A stretch of DNA of 64,000 bases from Pseudomonas mangiferae (GTDB lineage: Bacteria; Pseudomonadota; Gammaproteobacteria; Pseudomonadales; Pseudomonadaceae): assembly GCF_007109405.1 (NCBI RefSeq), contig NZ_VJOY01000001.1:186001-250000 (forward strand), written 5' to 3'. The translations under genes and the position numbers were made by a program. Position 1 is the stretch's first letter. Each line of letters opens with the position of its first letter. This document shows, piece by piece, positions 7,832-16,808 of this stretch. The notes below the pieces were generated by a model, which was not told the origin of the DNA, searched no databases, and saw nothing but the letters and a program-made list of their open reading frames with translations.

Positions 7832-10078
7832 TCAGAAGTCGGTGGTGACGGACACGCCGAAGGTGCGCGGGTCGCCGTACATCAGGCCGGCGGTCTGGTA
7901 GCCGCCCGGCAGGGTGTGGTTGCGGTAGTCCTTGCCGGTGAGGTTGTTGACGTAGGCGGTGACCCGGGAGGTCTCCCCGGGCAGCTCGTAGGTCACCCGG
8001 GCGTTGCCCAGGGTGTAGCCGCCGCTGCGCATGGCCTGGCTCTGGTCGTTGGAGAAGAAGTACTGGCGGCTGCGGGTGTTCCAGTCGGTACCCAGGATCA
8101 GCGCGCCGCCCACTTCCAGCGGGATGCGGTAGTCGGCACCGATCACCGCCGAGACGCTGGGCGCCCGGACGAACTTGTTGCCGGAATAGTCGTTGCTGCC
8201 GGAGGTGTAGTCGGTGAACTCCGTGTGCAGCAGGCCCAGGGCGAAGTTCAGGTGCAGGTTTTCCACGGGGATCGCCTCCAGCTCGAACTCCGCGCCGTAG
8301 GCCTCGCCCTCGGCGCCGTTGGCCAGGCGCGAGACGGTCTGGTTGTTCACCGCGGTGACGATGTTGAGCTGGATGTCCTCGTAGTCGTAGTAGAACAGCG
8401 CGGCGTTGGCGTTGAGCCGGCCGTCGAACCATTCCGACTTCAGGCCCAGCTCGTAGGCGGTGAGGTATTCCGGGTCCACCGTGGCCACCGTGGCCTGGTT
8501 GGTCACCCCGGCGTTGTAGCCGCCGGAGCGGAAGCCATAGGCGTAGCGGAAGTAGACCCGGGCGTTGTCGGAGAGGCGGTATTCCGGGGTCAGGTCGTAG
8601 GTGTAGTCGCTCCAGGTGTTGCTCTCGTCCTGCACTGCGTTCACCACCAGGGGCGACGCCACGTTGCCGAGCTTCCACCAGTCCTCGCCGTCGAAGCGGG
8701 CCGGGCCCTGGTTCTGCCGGCGCTCCAGGTCGATGTCCTTGCGCTCCCGGGTCCAGCGCAGGCCGGCGGTCAGCGCGAAGTCATCGGTGAAGTGGTAGGT
8801 GGCGCTGCCGAACAGCGCATAGCTCTCGCTGCCCTGGTCGTAGCGGACGTCGTTGTAGAACGACGGGATGTACGGGTTGGCCAGCGCCGCGTTGGCGGCG
8901 TCCGACTGCAGGTCTTCGTTGAAGTAGTGGAAGCCCACCACCCAGTTGAAACGGTCTTCCCGCGGCGAGGCCAGGCGCAGTTCCTGGGACCACTGCTGGC
9001 TGTCGGTGTAGCTGTAGCTGCGCTGCAGCTCCAGGGGCGTGTTGTCGCTGTCGCTGAAGCCGTCGCGGGTGAAGTGCTCGAAGGCGGTGATGGAGGTCAG
9101 CTCCAGCTCCCCCAGTTGCCAGACCAGGTTCAGGTTGGCGCCGGCCTGGTCCACGTCCGCCAGGTACTTGGCGTTGTAGTTGACCTTGCCCTGGCTCGGG
9201 TCGATGCGGTAGCCGAACTGGTTGCTGCCGTCCGGGCGCAGACCGTAGCTCACGGTGCTGTAGCCGGCGCTGTCGTGGTAGTGCCGGGCGTGCAGGCTGA
9301 GGTTGGCCTCCAGGTCGTCGTTGATCCGTGCGAGGAACTGCACCCGGGCGGCATCGTCTTCCAGGGCGCCACGGTCATCGTTGTCGGCCAGGTTCTCGCT
9401 GTAGCCGTCGCGGCCCTGGTGCCGGAACGCCACCCGCGCCGCCAGCCGGTCGTCCACCAGGGCATCGCTCACCGCACCTTCCACCACGCGGTCGGCGTAG
9501 TTGCCCACGCCCAGCTTGAAGTAGCCGGACGGGTCGAAGGTGGGCTTGCGGGAGATGAAATTGATGGCGCCGCCGGTGGTGTTCTTGCCCCACAGGGTGC
9601 CCTGGGGCCCGCGCAGCACCTCCACCCGCTCCTGGTCGAACAGCGGGAAACCGGTGGCGCTGATGTTGGCGATGTACACGTCGTCGACGTAGATGCCCAC
9701 CGGGCTGACGGTGTTGGCCCCCTGGTCGCCGGTGCCCAGGCCGCGGATCCACCAGCGCGGCCGGCCATGGCCCTCGGTGGTGCCGGCGGAGGCGTTGGGG
9801 ATGTAGCGGGTCACCTCGTTGGCGGACTGCAGGGCGTCGTCCCGCAGGCGGTCGCCGCCCAGCACCGAGATCGAGGCCGGCACCTCCTGCACGGTTTCCT
9901 CGCGCTTCTGCGCGGTGACCGTGACCTTGGCCAGGGTGGGCGAGCGCGCCTCCTCGGTCTGCTCCCCAGCGCTGGGCGCCGGGCTGGCCTCGTCCGCCTG
10001 GACGGCCGCCAGGTGGAGCCCGGCCAGGCCACCGAAGGCCCAGGCGATGGCGGTGGATAGTGCGGTGCGTTTGAACAT
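7832..10078 (-). CDS. TonB-dependent outer-membrane receptor
   Basis: This is a 748-residue receptor with a signal peptide (hydrophobic segment to about residue 28, AVQADEA) and a TonB-box-like AKVTVTAQK. The plug includes VPASISVLGG, PRWWIRGLGTG and VEVLRGPQGTLWGKNTTGGAINF, and the last strand is TFGVSVTTDF. The plug resembles the FecA-like/sugar and xenobiotic receptor class. It is co-oriented with the sulfonate-type binding protein 55 bp downstream, suggesting joint uptake of one compound. A sigma-54-like promoter and the shared upstream element precede it. Confidence 0.92.
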   Translation of the reverse strand: MFKRTALSTAIAWAFGGLAGLHLAAVQADEASPAPSAGEQTEEARSPTLAKVTVTAQKREETVQEVPASISVLGGDRLRDDALQSANEVTRYIPNASAGTTEGHGRPRWWIRGLGTGDQGANTVSPVGIYVDDVYIANISATGFPLFDQERVEVLRGPQGTLWGKNTTGGAINFISRKPTFDPSGYFKLGVGNYADRVVEGAVSDALVDDRLAARVAFRHQGRDGYSENLADNDDRGALEDDAARVQFLARINDDLEANLSLHARHYHDSAGYSTVSYGLRPDGSNQFGYRIDPSQGKVNYNAKYLADVDQAGANLNLVWQLGELELTSITAFEHFTRDGFSDSDNTPLELQRSYSYTDSQQWSQELRLASPREDRFNWVVGFHYFNEDLQSDAANAALANPYIPSFYNDVRYDQGSESYALFGSATYHFTDDFALTAGLRWTRERKDIDLERRQNQGPARFDGEDWWKLGNVASPLVVNAVQDESNTWSDYTYDLTPEYRLSDNARVYFRYAYGFRSGGYNAGVTNQATVATVDPEYLTAYELGLKSEWFDGRLNANAALFYYDYEDIQLNIVTAVNNQTVSRLANGAEGEAYGAEFELEAIPVENLHLNFALGLLHTEFTDYTSGSNDYSGNKFVRAPSVSAVIGADYRIPLEVGGALILGTDWNTRSRQYFFSNDQSQAMRSGGYTLGNARVTYELPGETSRVTAYVNNLTGKDYRNHTLPGGYQTAGLMYGDPRTFGVSVTTDF

Positions 10079-10204
10079 GGTGCCCCCAGTGGGTGATCAG
10101 TGCCGAGTCGGCTGGCATCGTCGCGATGCAATGGCGTATCGACGGTGCTGCGCCTTCGCGGGCGCAGGCTCCGGCTGTCCCGGCGGGACTGCAGGGGAGC
10201 AGGG

Positions 10205-10219
10205 GCAACAAACGTACCG
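10205..10219 (-). promoter_or_regulatory. sigma-54-like promoter of second TonB receptor
   Basis: The minus strand reads CGGTACGTTTGTTGC. It keeps the GG-N10-GC spacing and the ACG and TTGC blocks, with mismatches at three consensus positions. It lies 127-141 bp before the receptor ATG. On its own it would be weak evidence. Its matching arrangement with the upstream element at 10307-10343 makes it credible. Confidence 0.55.
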
Positions 10220-10306
10220 ACTTGCGAATTGATCGCTAAGCTACTGACGAGAAAGGGATTTATGTGCGGGCATCAAGCGGCGGCACGGTTGCTGCGGGAG
10301 CAGCCG

Positions 10307-10343
10307 GTGCTGCTGGTGTGGTGCCTGGGCAGCAGGCGGGGAA
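10307..10343 (-). promoter_or_regulatory. shared upstream element B (putative enhancer site)
   Basis: This is the partner of the element at 6522-6558, with 29 of 37 bases identical by eye. It lies 88 bp upstream of the sigma-54-like promoter. The duplication of element plus promoter in front of two different TonB receptor operons suggests one common activator. Confidence 0.5.
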
Positions 10344-10507
10344 AGAACCACCGGTTACAGCCATGCCCAGAACCGATGCGTATGGGGCTCGTTGCGGAAT
10401 GGGTTAATAGTCACGGTCCTGAGCTGCTGATCCACTTGGTCTTGATGGAGCATGGGGGTAAGCCTTCCCGCAACGTCAGTTGAAGCGCTGCTGAAGCCCG
10501 CTCGACG

Positions 10508-10741
10508 ATGAGGCCCACTGCAGACAAGAACACGCCTCTCGACCGTATCAACGGCGTTGTCTGGCGCGACGACGTGCAGACGGTTGATGTGCATAAGCAC
10601 AAGCGCTGTTCCGCTACACCGGATGTGCGCATCTGGATCGTCCCGCTGTTCACCGAGGTGCTGTCGCAAGTGCGCAGTCGTGGGGAGCTGCTGCGCAGCA
10701 ATACCGGTTCGCGCCCGCGCACCGGCCGCAAGTGGCTGTAG
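10508..10741 (+). pseudogene. RusA-type Holliday junction resolvase remnant
   Basis: The 77-codon frame contains INGVVWRDDVQTVDVHKHKR and then VRIWIVPL. This resembles the catalytic half of phage RusA resolvases, in which a xLDxLNGxxWxDDxQV block carries active-site aspartates. The usual DNLxKAxLDAL segment before it is shortened to KNTPLDR, and the N-terminal part is absent, so the gene is probably dead. It precedes a second decayed phage-like frame. Recognition rests on the short motif only. Confidence 0.55.
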
Positions 10742-10753
10742 CCGCGGCGCCAG

Positions 10754-11402
10754 GTGGAGCCTGCGGTTCTTCGAAGTGCGCAAATTGCGCTCAGGGGTGG
10801 GGAAGATGCGGTTGAGAGTGCGCGCCAGGCCTGGCACGACTGTTTCTACCAGGGCGGCCGGTGCGCCCTGGAGACGTTTGTGGAGCGCGCCTGCTGGGGC
10901 CAGGTGCAGCTGAGCGAGGTGGACCGGTCCCTGCACATCATCGGACACCAGGCTCTGGCCGGTTGGCTCCAGGCGGCGATCGCCTCGCTGCCCTGGACGC
11001 TCCAGTCCTTCGGGCACCACCTGCACGCGCCCGAGGTGAGCACCCTGCAATCCAACGCCTGGGCCGAGGTCGCCCACGAACTGGTCTGGTCCAGCTGGGA
11101 AAGCCGACACCGGCTGGGTGAGGAGAAGGCGCACGCCGCCCGCTGGGTTGTGGCAGGCGTGCTATACCGCTATCGGGCGAGGGGCCAGGGCGGGATGGGA
11201 GGCCCTGATCCGCTGGAATCGCCGCGGCACTTCCGCGCCTGGCTGCAGGACCGGCACAGCGTCTACCTCGACCGCCGGAACTGGGCCAGGGAGTGGGTGG
11301 GATCGAGGAGGGGCTGTTCCAGGTGTGCAACGAGTTGGAGCGGAAGGCGTTGCGGCCGTTGGCGACGGTGCTTTGGGAGGAAAGGCGGAAGGAAGTTGCA
11401 TG
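10754..11402 (+). pseudogene. frameshifted phage-type protein (possibly antiterminator-like)
   Basis: A protein-like frame begins near 10754 (GTG) or inside it and reads well to RRNWAREWVG near 11300. Sensible coding then continues in another frame as GIEEGLFQVCNELERK and on to WEERRKEVA with a stop at 11400-11402, so a frameshift near 11290 is likely. The composition is rich in Trp, His and Arg. The position directly after a RusA remnant matches lambdoid prophage order, where late antiterminators follow RusA. No family was firmly recognised, and the antiterminator assignment is inference from position. Confidence 0.4.
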
Positions 11403-11444
11403 AGAGCATGTCCAGCGATTCAAGGTTGAGTTTAGGGGTGCGTC

Positions 11445-12294
11445 ATGGATATTGAGCAAGTATTTGACGAAAAAAAAGAATTTGCGGTATTAACTGTTTT
11501 TATGAATTCAGCGCAGCGGCACTTGCATGAAGAATTAATGCTAATCATCGATGAGCTGAAAGGAAAAAGATCACTTGAAATGCTCAAGTATATGGACCCG
11601 GAAACCCGCAATATTCATTTTTATGGTTATGCAGGTTTTTCCTCCCAGACCGAGGAGCATGCGGCAAGGGTAAAGGTCTACAAACAATTCCAGTGGCTTC
11701 TGGTAGATGCGTATGAGGCGTATGAGCGATTTCTAATCGGTGCGTATGCTGCGGCTGGCGATTTAAATGACGCGCTCTGGCCGCTGAAAGACTACGGTCA
11801 GTCCACAGCAAACGAACTGAAAAAGCTTGATTTCGAGACCCGATTTGAGAAGGCAAAGAATTAAGGATCGTGCCAAACACATATTGACCCGTTTCAGGGC
11901 AGTACATAAACCTTTCGAGGTAGCAGAGCGAAAGAACGAAGAGCAGAGAAATCTGCGCATTTGGTTATCCATAATAGAGGCGTTTAGGCATGTCGTTGTG
12001 CATGAAAATGGCTTGATAGAAGATGTCGACTACTTTATTAATAAAATTATTAATAATTCGGGCGGGCTTAGCAAAGAAGATCGGGTTTGGGCTAAGGATT
12101 TCATTACGAATTGCATCAATATAAGAGGGCCAAGGGCTCTGCTCACTGTGATGGAGAGAATAAGTCCTATATACGAAGGTATACCAATGCTCAAGATCAC
12201 TCATGCAATATGCAATACCTTTCTGACCACTTTGCTTGGGCATGCTTTCATGCTTACTAAGCATGTTGCTAATGCCACAAAGAATCCCCATTGA
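11445..12294 (+). pseudogene. AT-rich HEPN-like gene split by a frameshift
   Basis: Two frames appear to be one gene. The first, from ATG 11445 to 11864, encodes 139 residues ending FEKAKN. The second is open from about 11827 to 12294 and continues RIKDRAKHILTRFR. The second half carries AFRHVVVHENG, a good match to the R-x4-H motif of HEPN nucleases and nucleotide-binding proteins. Base composition is clearly more AT-rich than neighbouring genes, which points to transfer. HEPN proteins often act in toxin-antitoxin or anti-phage systems, so the location beside phage debris fits. It may be a broken gene, a sequencing error or, less likely, two overlapping genes. Confidence 0.55.
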
Positions 12295-12352
12295 AATCTG
12301 TGTGCCACTTTCGGCACGAACTTCCAAGGTGTGAAGTCATGCCCGCACCAGA

Positions 12353-12380
12353 AACCCGGCCAAGCGCCGGGTTTTTTGTT
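12353..12380 (+). terminator. intrinsic terminator
   Basis: AACCCGGC (12353-12360) pairs with GCCGGGTT (12366-12373) around a 5-base loop and runs into six T residues. It would end transcription from the HEPN-like gene 60 bp upstream. Confidence 0.85.
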
Positions 12381-12762
12381 GCCCGCAGAAAGCTCCGCGG
12401 CCAGGGCGGGACCGAGGTGACTCGGTGATACCTGGACGTTCCCGATCGCAGCGTGGGGTGGAGCGAGAAAACGGGTGGCAGCCCGCGCGGATGTTCCGGC
12501 GTCCGGCGCGTTGCACCGCAGCAAGACGGCTACCTGGGCGAGGTCAGGGCCTGGACCGCGGGCATGACCGATACCATCTGGCTTGCGGCGACGCCAAGTT
12601 TGAACGAATCACTTTGTCTTGGGAGAGATTGGAGGCAACCGGCTCCGTTGGGGGCGCCGAATCGCCCGACGAGCTGCCGGCCCCCAGGATGAACCCGGTC
12701 ACAGCCCGCGGCGGGGACAGGCTGCTATTCTGCCAACCCCTGAGCATGGAAGGAGACCGCTC
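12381..12762 (+). other. intergenic stretch, possible decayed coding sequence
   Basis: No intact gene is apparent. Fragments such as YLGEVRAWTAGMTDTIWL and, in another frame, AKFERITLSWERLEATGS read like protein, which could be a frameshifted remnant. No family was recognised. The last bases hold the ribosome-binding site GGAAGGAG for the gene at 12763. Confidence 0.3.
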
Positions 12763-13353
12763 ATGCGTCTGCGACACCCAGCCCTATTGGCTGCCCTGGC
12801 GCTCTGCTGCACCCAGGTGTGGGCCAATGAACCTGCTGCCTGCACGTTCCGGGCACCCAGCCCCGCTGACACCGACTACATCAATCTCGGCTCTTTGAAC
12901 GTGATACCGGTCCCGACGGTGGCGTTGAGCGGCGCACGCGTCGCTACCTTTGGCAGAGACCTTACCGTCAAGTTATCTGACGGGAAGACCCTCGATTTTC
13001 AGGTTGAAACAAGCAAGACCCTTCAAGTCAGTGGGCTTCAGGTTAATGAATTGCCTGGCCTGATTGCATCGGGTGATTATCCGAAGGATTTGAGTGCGGA
13101 GCATCGGACGTTCATCGACGAGATGCGTCACAGCCTCGAAACGATAGTCACCACTGAGCGCCCCTGTCGCCTTGTCAGTACAGATGGCAAGCGGTCAGCT
13201 TATATTTATCATGCTGATGACAATGGAAAAGAAACATGGCTTCTCCAGATGGTGACGGATGGAAGATCCGATTCTTATACCGGCCTTGTCGCTCGGGATT
13301 TCAGCAAAGAGCAATTTGAACGAATAGTCCTGCAAGGAGCTTTTTTGAAGTGA
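12763..13353 (+). CDS. secreted or periplasmic protein of unknown function
   Basis: The ATG at 12763 follows a strong GGAAGGAG site and gives 196 residues. The N-terminus MRLRHPALLAALALCCTQVWA is a clear signal peptide. A cysteine sits within its hydrophobic end, so a lipoprotein cannot be excluded. The mature part has no recognised domain and is moderately acidic. Its stop overlaps the GTG start of the next gene (GTGA), so the two are translationally coupled and probably work together. Its GC content is lower than the window average, especially from 13000 onward. It sits in the same accessory patch as the phage and HEPN remnants. Confidence 0.7.
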   Translation: MRLRHPALLAALALCCTQVWANEPAACTFRAPSPADTDYINLGSLNVIPVPTVALSGARVATFGRDLTVKLSDGKTLDFQVETSKTLQVSGLQVNELPGLIASGDYPKDLSAEHRTFIDEMRHSLETIVTTERPCRLVSTDGKRSAYIYHADDNGKETWLLQMVTDGRSDSYTGLVARDFSKEQFERIVLQGAFLK

Positions 13354-13697
13354 GCTTTATCACGGAAGATGAAAAAGACGAGCTGATCGGAATGATGGGG
13401 CTGCTGTATGGCGATGACTTCGCCCAGACGATTGATCGTAGTGCGATCACAGACAGCACATACGACCAAGTCGAGGACGCTCTAATTGCGCTCACTCGAT
13501 GCAATGAGAATATGAAGGAACTTGTCACCGATCTGGTTGGTGGCGGGCGACGATTGGCCGCCCGGGGTTGGTTGAAAAAGTCTTTGAAACAAGTCCACAA
13601 AGCATTGAAAAAAGATAAGTCGAGCTGGAACGGTCTAGCTTGTCGGAACGTGCTGCGACTGTACCGACGAACTGCGATTGAGACCACTTTGTATTAA
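13350..13697 (+). CDS. small basic protein of unknown function
   Basis: This 115-residue frame begins with GTG overlapping the stop of the secreted-protein gene. It starts with an acidic helical part (EDEKDELIGMMGLLYGDDF), and the second half is strongly basic (RRLAARGWLKKSLKQVHK and later NVLRLYRRT). No signal peptide or membrane segment is visible, so it is probably cytoplasmic. No family was recognised. The coupling with an exported protein could mean an effector and partner or immunity pair, but nothing in the sequence proves that. Confidence 0.6.
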   Translation: MSFITEDEKDELIGMMGLLYGDDFAQTIDRSAITDSTYDQVEDALIALTRCNENMKELVTDLVGGGRRLAARGWLKKSLKQVHKALKKDKSSWNGLACRNVLRLYRRTAIETTLY

Positions 13698-14092
13698 CTA
13701 ACGGACGAAAAGCCAAGGAGCGGCTACCAATGAGCTATTTGAACTGGACAGGTATATCGGCGAGGCGTTGGTGTTAACCGTTCGCCCAGGTACAGATCCG
13801 CAGGCGACCCTGATGGCCCTGATGGAGGAGGGATTCGAGTCTTTGTTCGTGACGCGCGTTGTATAACTCGTATGCAGGCCGCCGCCACTGCACGACTTCA
13901 CTTTCCCTGATGGGCTCGTAGTGGGTGATCTTCAGATCGATAATGTGCTGCAGGGCACACAGACATATTGAAGCAGTGAAATAAGCGGAGACGACGATAT
14001 AGGGGACGGGGCACGCCCGAGTTGGGCGCGGGGTGGTGATGCGCTACCAGTGCGCGCCCGCCGGGGATGCCGGGCGCGCAACGGTCTGGACG
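13698..14092 (+). other. gene-poor stretch with a coding remnant
   Basis: An open frame from 13702 to 13866 reads RYIGEALVLTVRPGTDPQ and continues to EEGFESLFVTRVV, but it has no convincing start codon, so it looks like the 3' end of a lost gene. Nothing is recognised from 13867 to about 14050. A hairpin (GCGCGCCCG at 14052-14060 pairing with 14071-14079) lies just past the fahA stop and may end that transcript, although no U-tract follows. Confidence 0.35.
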
Positions 14093-15391
14093 TCAGCCGG
14101 CCGCTACCACCTTGCCGCGGCACTCGCCGAAGCCGATGGAGGCGTGGCCCTCGCGGACGCAGCGGGCCCGCAGGATGATCTCGTCGCCGTCCTGGAGGAA
14201 GCTGCGGGTCTCGCCGTTGGCCAGGGTCAGTGGCTGCTTCCCGCCCTCGGTGATCTCCAGCAGGCTGCCGAACTGGCTGCGCTCCGGCCCGGACAGGGTG
14301 CCGCTGCCCAGCAGGTCGCCGGGCTGCAGCTTGCAGCCGTTGACGCTGTGGTGGGTCACCATCTGGGCCACGGTCCAGTACATGTTCAGGGTGTTGCTCA
14401 GGCCCAGGCGCTCCGGCGCCAGGCCGGCCTCGCGCATGCCCTCGGTGAGCAGCAGCACTTCCAGCTCGATGTTGAGGGCGCCGGCCTGCTGGTCGCCCTC
14501 GTCATAGAGATACGGCAACGGCTGCGGATCGCCTTCCGGACGCGCCGGCTGGGCGCTGCGGAACGGTTCCAAAGCCTCGGGGGTGACCACCCAGGGCGAC
14601 ACGGTGGTGGCGAAGCTCTTCGACAGGAACGGCCCCAGGGGCTGGTATTCCCAGGCCTGCAGGTCCCGCGCCGACCAGTCGTTGAGCAGGCAGAAGCCGG
14701 CCACGTGGTCGCGGGCCCGGGCGATGGGGATGCTTTCACCCTGGGCGTTGCCGGGGCCGATCCACACGCCCAGCTCCAGCTCGTAGTCCAGCCGCTGGCT
14801 GGGGCCGAAGCCCGGTTCGGTGGCGCCAGGCTTGAGGGTCTGGCCGTTGGGCCGGCGGATGTCCACGTCCCCCAGGCCCACGGTGGAGGCGCGGCCGTGG
14901 TAGCCGATCGGCACGTACTTGTAGTTGGGCAGCAACGGGTTGTCCGGGCGGAACAGCTTGCCGACGTTCACCGCGTGGTGGATGCCCACGTAGAAGTCGG
15001 TGTAGTCGCCGATCCGCGCGGGCAGGTGCAGGCGGCAGTCGGCCTGGCGATGCAGCAGGTTGGCGCCGGCCAGTTCGGCCGCGCGCGAGTGGTCGGCGTC
15101 CAGCAGGGCCAGCAGCGCTTCGCGCAGGGCGCGGCGCGGGCCGGCGCCCAGGGCGAAGAGGGCGTTGAGGCCGTCGCGGGTGGCGGCCTGGGCGGCGCGC
15201 AGGGCGTCGCCTTCCAGCAGCCCGGCGCGGCCAGCGGCGTCCAGGTCGAGGATCTCGTCGCCGATGGCGACCCCGGCCCGGGGTGCCTGGCCGGCGGGGC
15301 TGAAGAGGCCCAGGGGCAGGTTCTGCAGGGGGAAGTCGGCGTGGCCGTTGGCGGAGGTGACCCAGCTGCGGCGGAGGTTGGCGTCGCTCAT
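14093..15391 (-). CDS. fahA: fumarylacetoacetase
   Basis: The 432-residue enzyme hydrolyses fumarylacetoacetate to fumarate and acetoacetate, the last step of homogentisate catabolism. The N-terminal SH3-like part ([22 protein letters not shown]) and catalytic core features are typical, including [30 protein letters not shown] and a metal-site ELELGVWIG. Its ATG overlaps the hmgA stop (ATGA), showing a two-gene operon with translational coupling. Length matches the family. The cytoplasmic maleylacetoacetate isomerase that supplies its substrate is encoded separately at 17604. Confidence 0.97.
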   Translation of the reverse strand: MSDANLRRSWVTSANGHADFPLQNLPLGLFSPAGQAPRAGVAIGDEILDLDAAGRAGLLEGDALRAAQAATRDGLNALFALGAGPRRALREALLALLDADHSRAAELAGANLLHRQADCRLHLPARIGDYTDFYVGIHHAVNVGKLFRPDNPLLPNYKYVPIGYHGRASTVGLGDVDIRRPNGQTLKPGATEPGFGPSQRLDYELELGVWIGPGNAQGESIPIARARDHVAGFCLLNDWSARDLQAWEYQPLGPFLSKSFATTVSPWVVTPEALEPFRSAQPARPEGDPQPLPYLYDEGDQQAGALNIELEVLLLTEGMREAGLAPERLGLSNTLNMYWTVAQMVTHHSVNGCKLQPGDLLGSGTLSGPERSQFGSLLEITEGGKQPLTLANGETRSFLQDGDEIILRARCVREGHASIGFGECRGKVVAAG

Positions 15392-16692
15392 GCGGAAGCT
15401 CCCTTGAAGGTTTTCGCGAGGTTCGCCCAGCAGGCGTCGTAGTCGCTTTGCAGGTCCGGGCTTTCCAAGGCGTATTCGCTGGGGCGCAGGACCTTGCAGG
15501 TCTCGAACATGAAGGCCATGGTGCCCTCGATCTTGTGGGGTTGCAGGTCCGCGGCCATGGCCTTCTCGGCGGTGGCGTTGTCCGGGCCGTGGGCGCTCAT
15601 GCAGTTGTGCAGGGAGGCGCCGCCCGGGGCGAAGCCGTCCGCCTTGGCGTCATAGGCGCCTTCCACCAGGCCCATGAACTCGTTCATCACATTGCGGTGG
15701 AACCATGGCGGGCGGAAGGTCTTCTCCGCCACCATCCAGCGCGGCGGGAAGATCACGAAGTCGACGTTGGCGACCCCGGCCACGGCGCTGGGGGCGGTCA
15801 GCACGGTGAAGATGGACGGGTCCGGGTGGTCGTAGCTGACCGTGCCGATGGTGTTGAAGCGACGCAGGTCGTACTTGTAGGGCACGTTGTTGCCGTGCCA
15901 GGCCACCACGTCGAACGGCGAGTGGGGCAGTTCGGCGGCCCACAGCTCGCCGAGGAATTTCTGCACCAGGGTGCAGGGTTCGTCGCGCTCCTCGAACTGC
16001 GCCACCGGGGCGAGGAAGTCCCGCGGGTTGGCCAGGCCGTTGCTGCCGATGGGCCCCAGGTCGGGCAGGCGCAGGGCGCTGCCATGGTTCTCGCAGATGT
16101 AGCCACGGGCGCTGGCGTCCAGCAGCTCGACGCGGAACTTCATGCCCCGTGGCACCACCACGATCTCCTGGGGTTCCACGTCCAGCACGCCCAGTTCGGT
16201 GACCACCCGCAGGCGGCCGCTCTGGGGCACCATCAGCCACTCGCCGTCGGCGTTGAAGAACGCCCGCTGCATGGACGCATTGGCGGCGTACAGGTGCACG
16301 GTGATGCCGTCGGCCTGGTCCGGTGCGGAGGTGGCCGCCACGGTCACCAGGCCGTCCAGCAGGTCGGTGGGCGTGGTGGGGATGGCCAGGGGGTTCCAGC
16401 GCAGCCGGTTGGGATCGATGGCGCCCAGGGTGCGGCCGGGGATCTGCCGGGCCAGGCGCTCGTACCGGGGGTGACTGGCGGACGGCTTGATGCGGTACAG
16501 CCAGGTCCGGCGGGCTTCCTTGCGCGGCACGGTGAAAGCGGTGCCGGAGAGCAGCTCCGCGTACAGCCCGTGGGTATGGCGCTGGGGTGAGTTCTGGCCC
16601 ACCGGCAGGGTGCCCGGCAGGGCCTCGCTGCTGAATTCGTTGCCGAAGCCGCTCTGGTAGTGCAGGGCCTCGGAGGAAGAGTGATCAAGCAT
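15388..16692 (-). CDS. hmgA: homogentisate 1,2-dioxygenase
   Basis: This 434-residue Fe(II) enzyme opens the ring of homogentisate, the phenylalanine/tyrosine intermediate, giving maleylacetoacetate. Family landmarks are [16 protein letters not shown] at the N-terminus, [15 protein letters not shown], and the iron-ligand region [19 protein letters not shown] with a later histidine in [11 protein letters not shown]. It is first in an operon with fahA and is divergent from the IclR regulator. The intergenic region carries a TTACG-N5-CGTAA palindrome, and an AAAAACAA motif lies 22 bases before the start codon, consistent with catabolite repression. Confidence 0.97.
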   Translation of the reverse strand: MLDHSSSEALHYQSGFGNEFSSEALPGTLPVGQNSPQRHTHGLYAELLSGTAFTVPRKEARRTWLYRIKPSASHPRYERLARQIPGRTLGAIDPNRLRWNPLAIPTTPTDLLDGLVTVAATSAPDQADGITVHLYAANASMQRAFFNADGEWLMVPQSGRLRVVTELGVLDVEPQEIVVVPRGMKFRVELLDASARGYICENHGSALRLPDLGPIGSNGLANPRDFLAPVAQFEERDEPCTLVQKFLGELWAAELPHSPFDVVAWHGNNVPYKYDLRRFNTIGTVSYDHPDPSIFTVLTAPSAVAGVANVDFVIFPPRWMVAEKTFRPPWFHRNVMNEFMGLVEGAYDAKADGFAPGGASLHNCMSAHGPDNATAEKAMAADLQPHKIEGTMAFMFETCKVLRPSEYALESPDLQSDYDACWANLAKTFKGASA

Positions 16693-16713
16693 GGCGACCT
16701 CGTGTTCTGATCG

Positions 16714-16721
16714 TTGTTTTT
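16714..16721 (-). promoter_or_regulatory. Crc/Hfq-type motif before hmgA
   Basis: The minus strand reads AAAAACAA, fitting AANAANAA, the RNA motif bound by Hfq with Crc in Pseudomonas. It lies 22 bases upstream of the hmgA ATG. Confidence 0.5.
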
Positions 16722-16730
16722 GTAAGTAAG

Positions 16731-16745
16731 TTACGCATAACGTAA
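16731..16745. promoter_or_regulatory. putative HmgR operator
   Basis: TTACGCATAACGTAA is a perfect inverted repeat (TTACG-N5-CGTAA) in the 116-bp region between divergent hmgA and the IclR gene. IclR regulators bind short palindromes in exactly this position. Binding by the neighbouring regulator is inferred from location. Confidence 0.6.
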
Positions 16746-16808
16746 TTTGAGTTCCCGTAGAGGGTCAAGCTATAAAAGCGGCCCCCAGCCCACCGGTGCC
16801 GCTCGTCC

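Noticed and set aside
7916-10060. 714-codon plus-strand frame over the second TonB receptor
   Set aside because: It is a shadow of the minus-strand receptor, with low-complexity composition and no start signal or domain.
10355-11134. 259-codon minus-strand frame across the phage relic
   Set aside because: No domain is visible, while the plus-strand frames show a RusA-like motif and natural protein composition.
12425-12692. Short plus-strand frames before the secreted-protein gene
   Set aside because: Some phrases look protein-like, but only across a frameshift and with no recognised family, so I list it only as a possible remnant.
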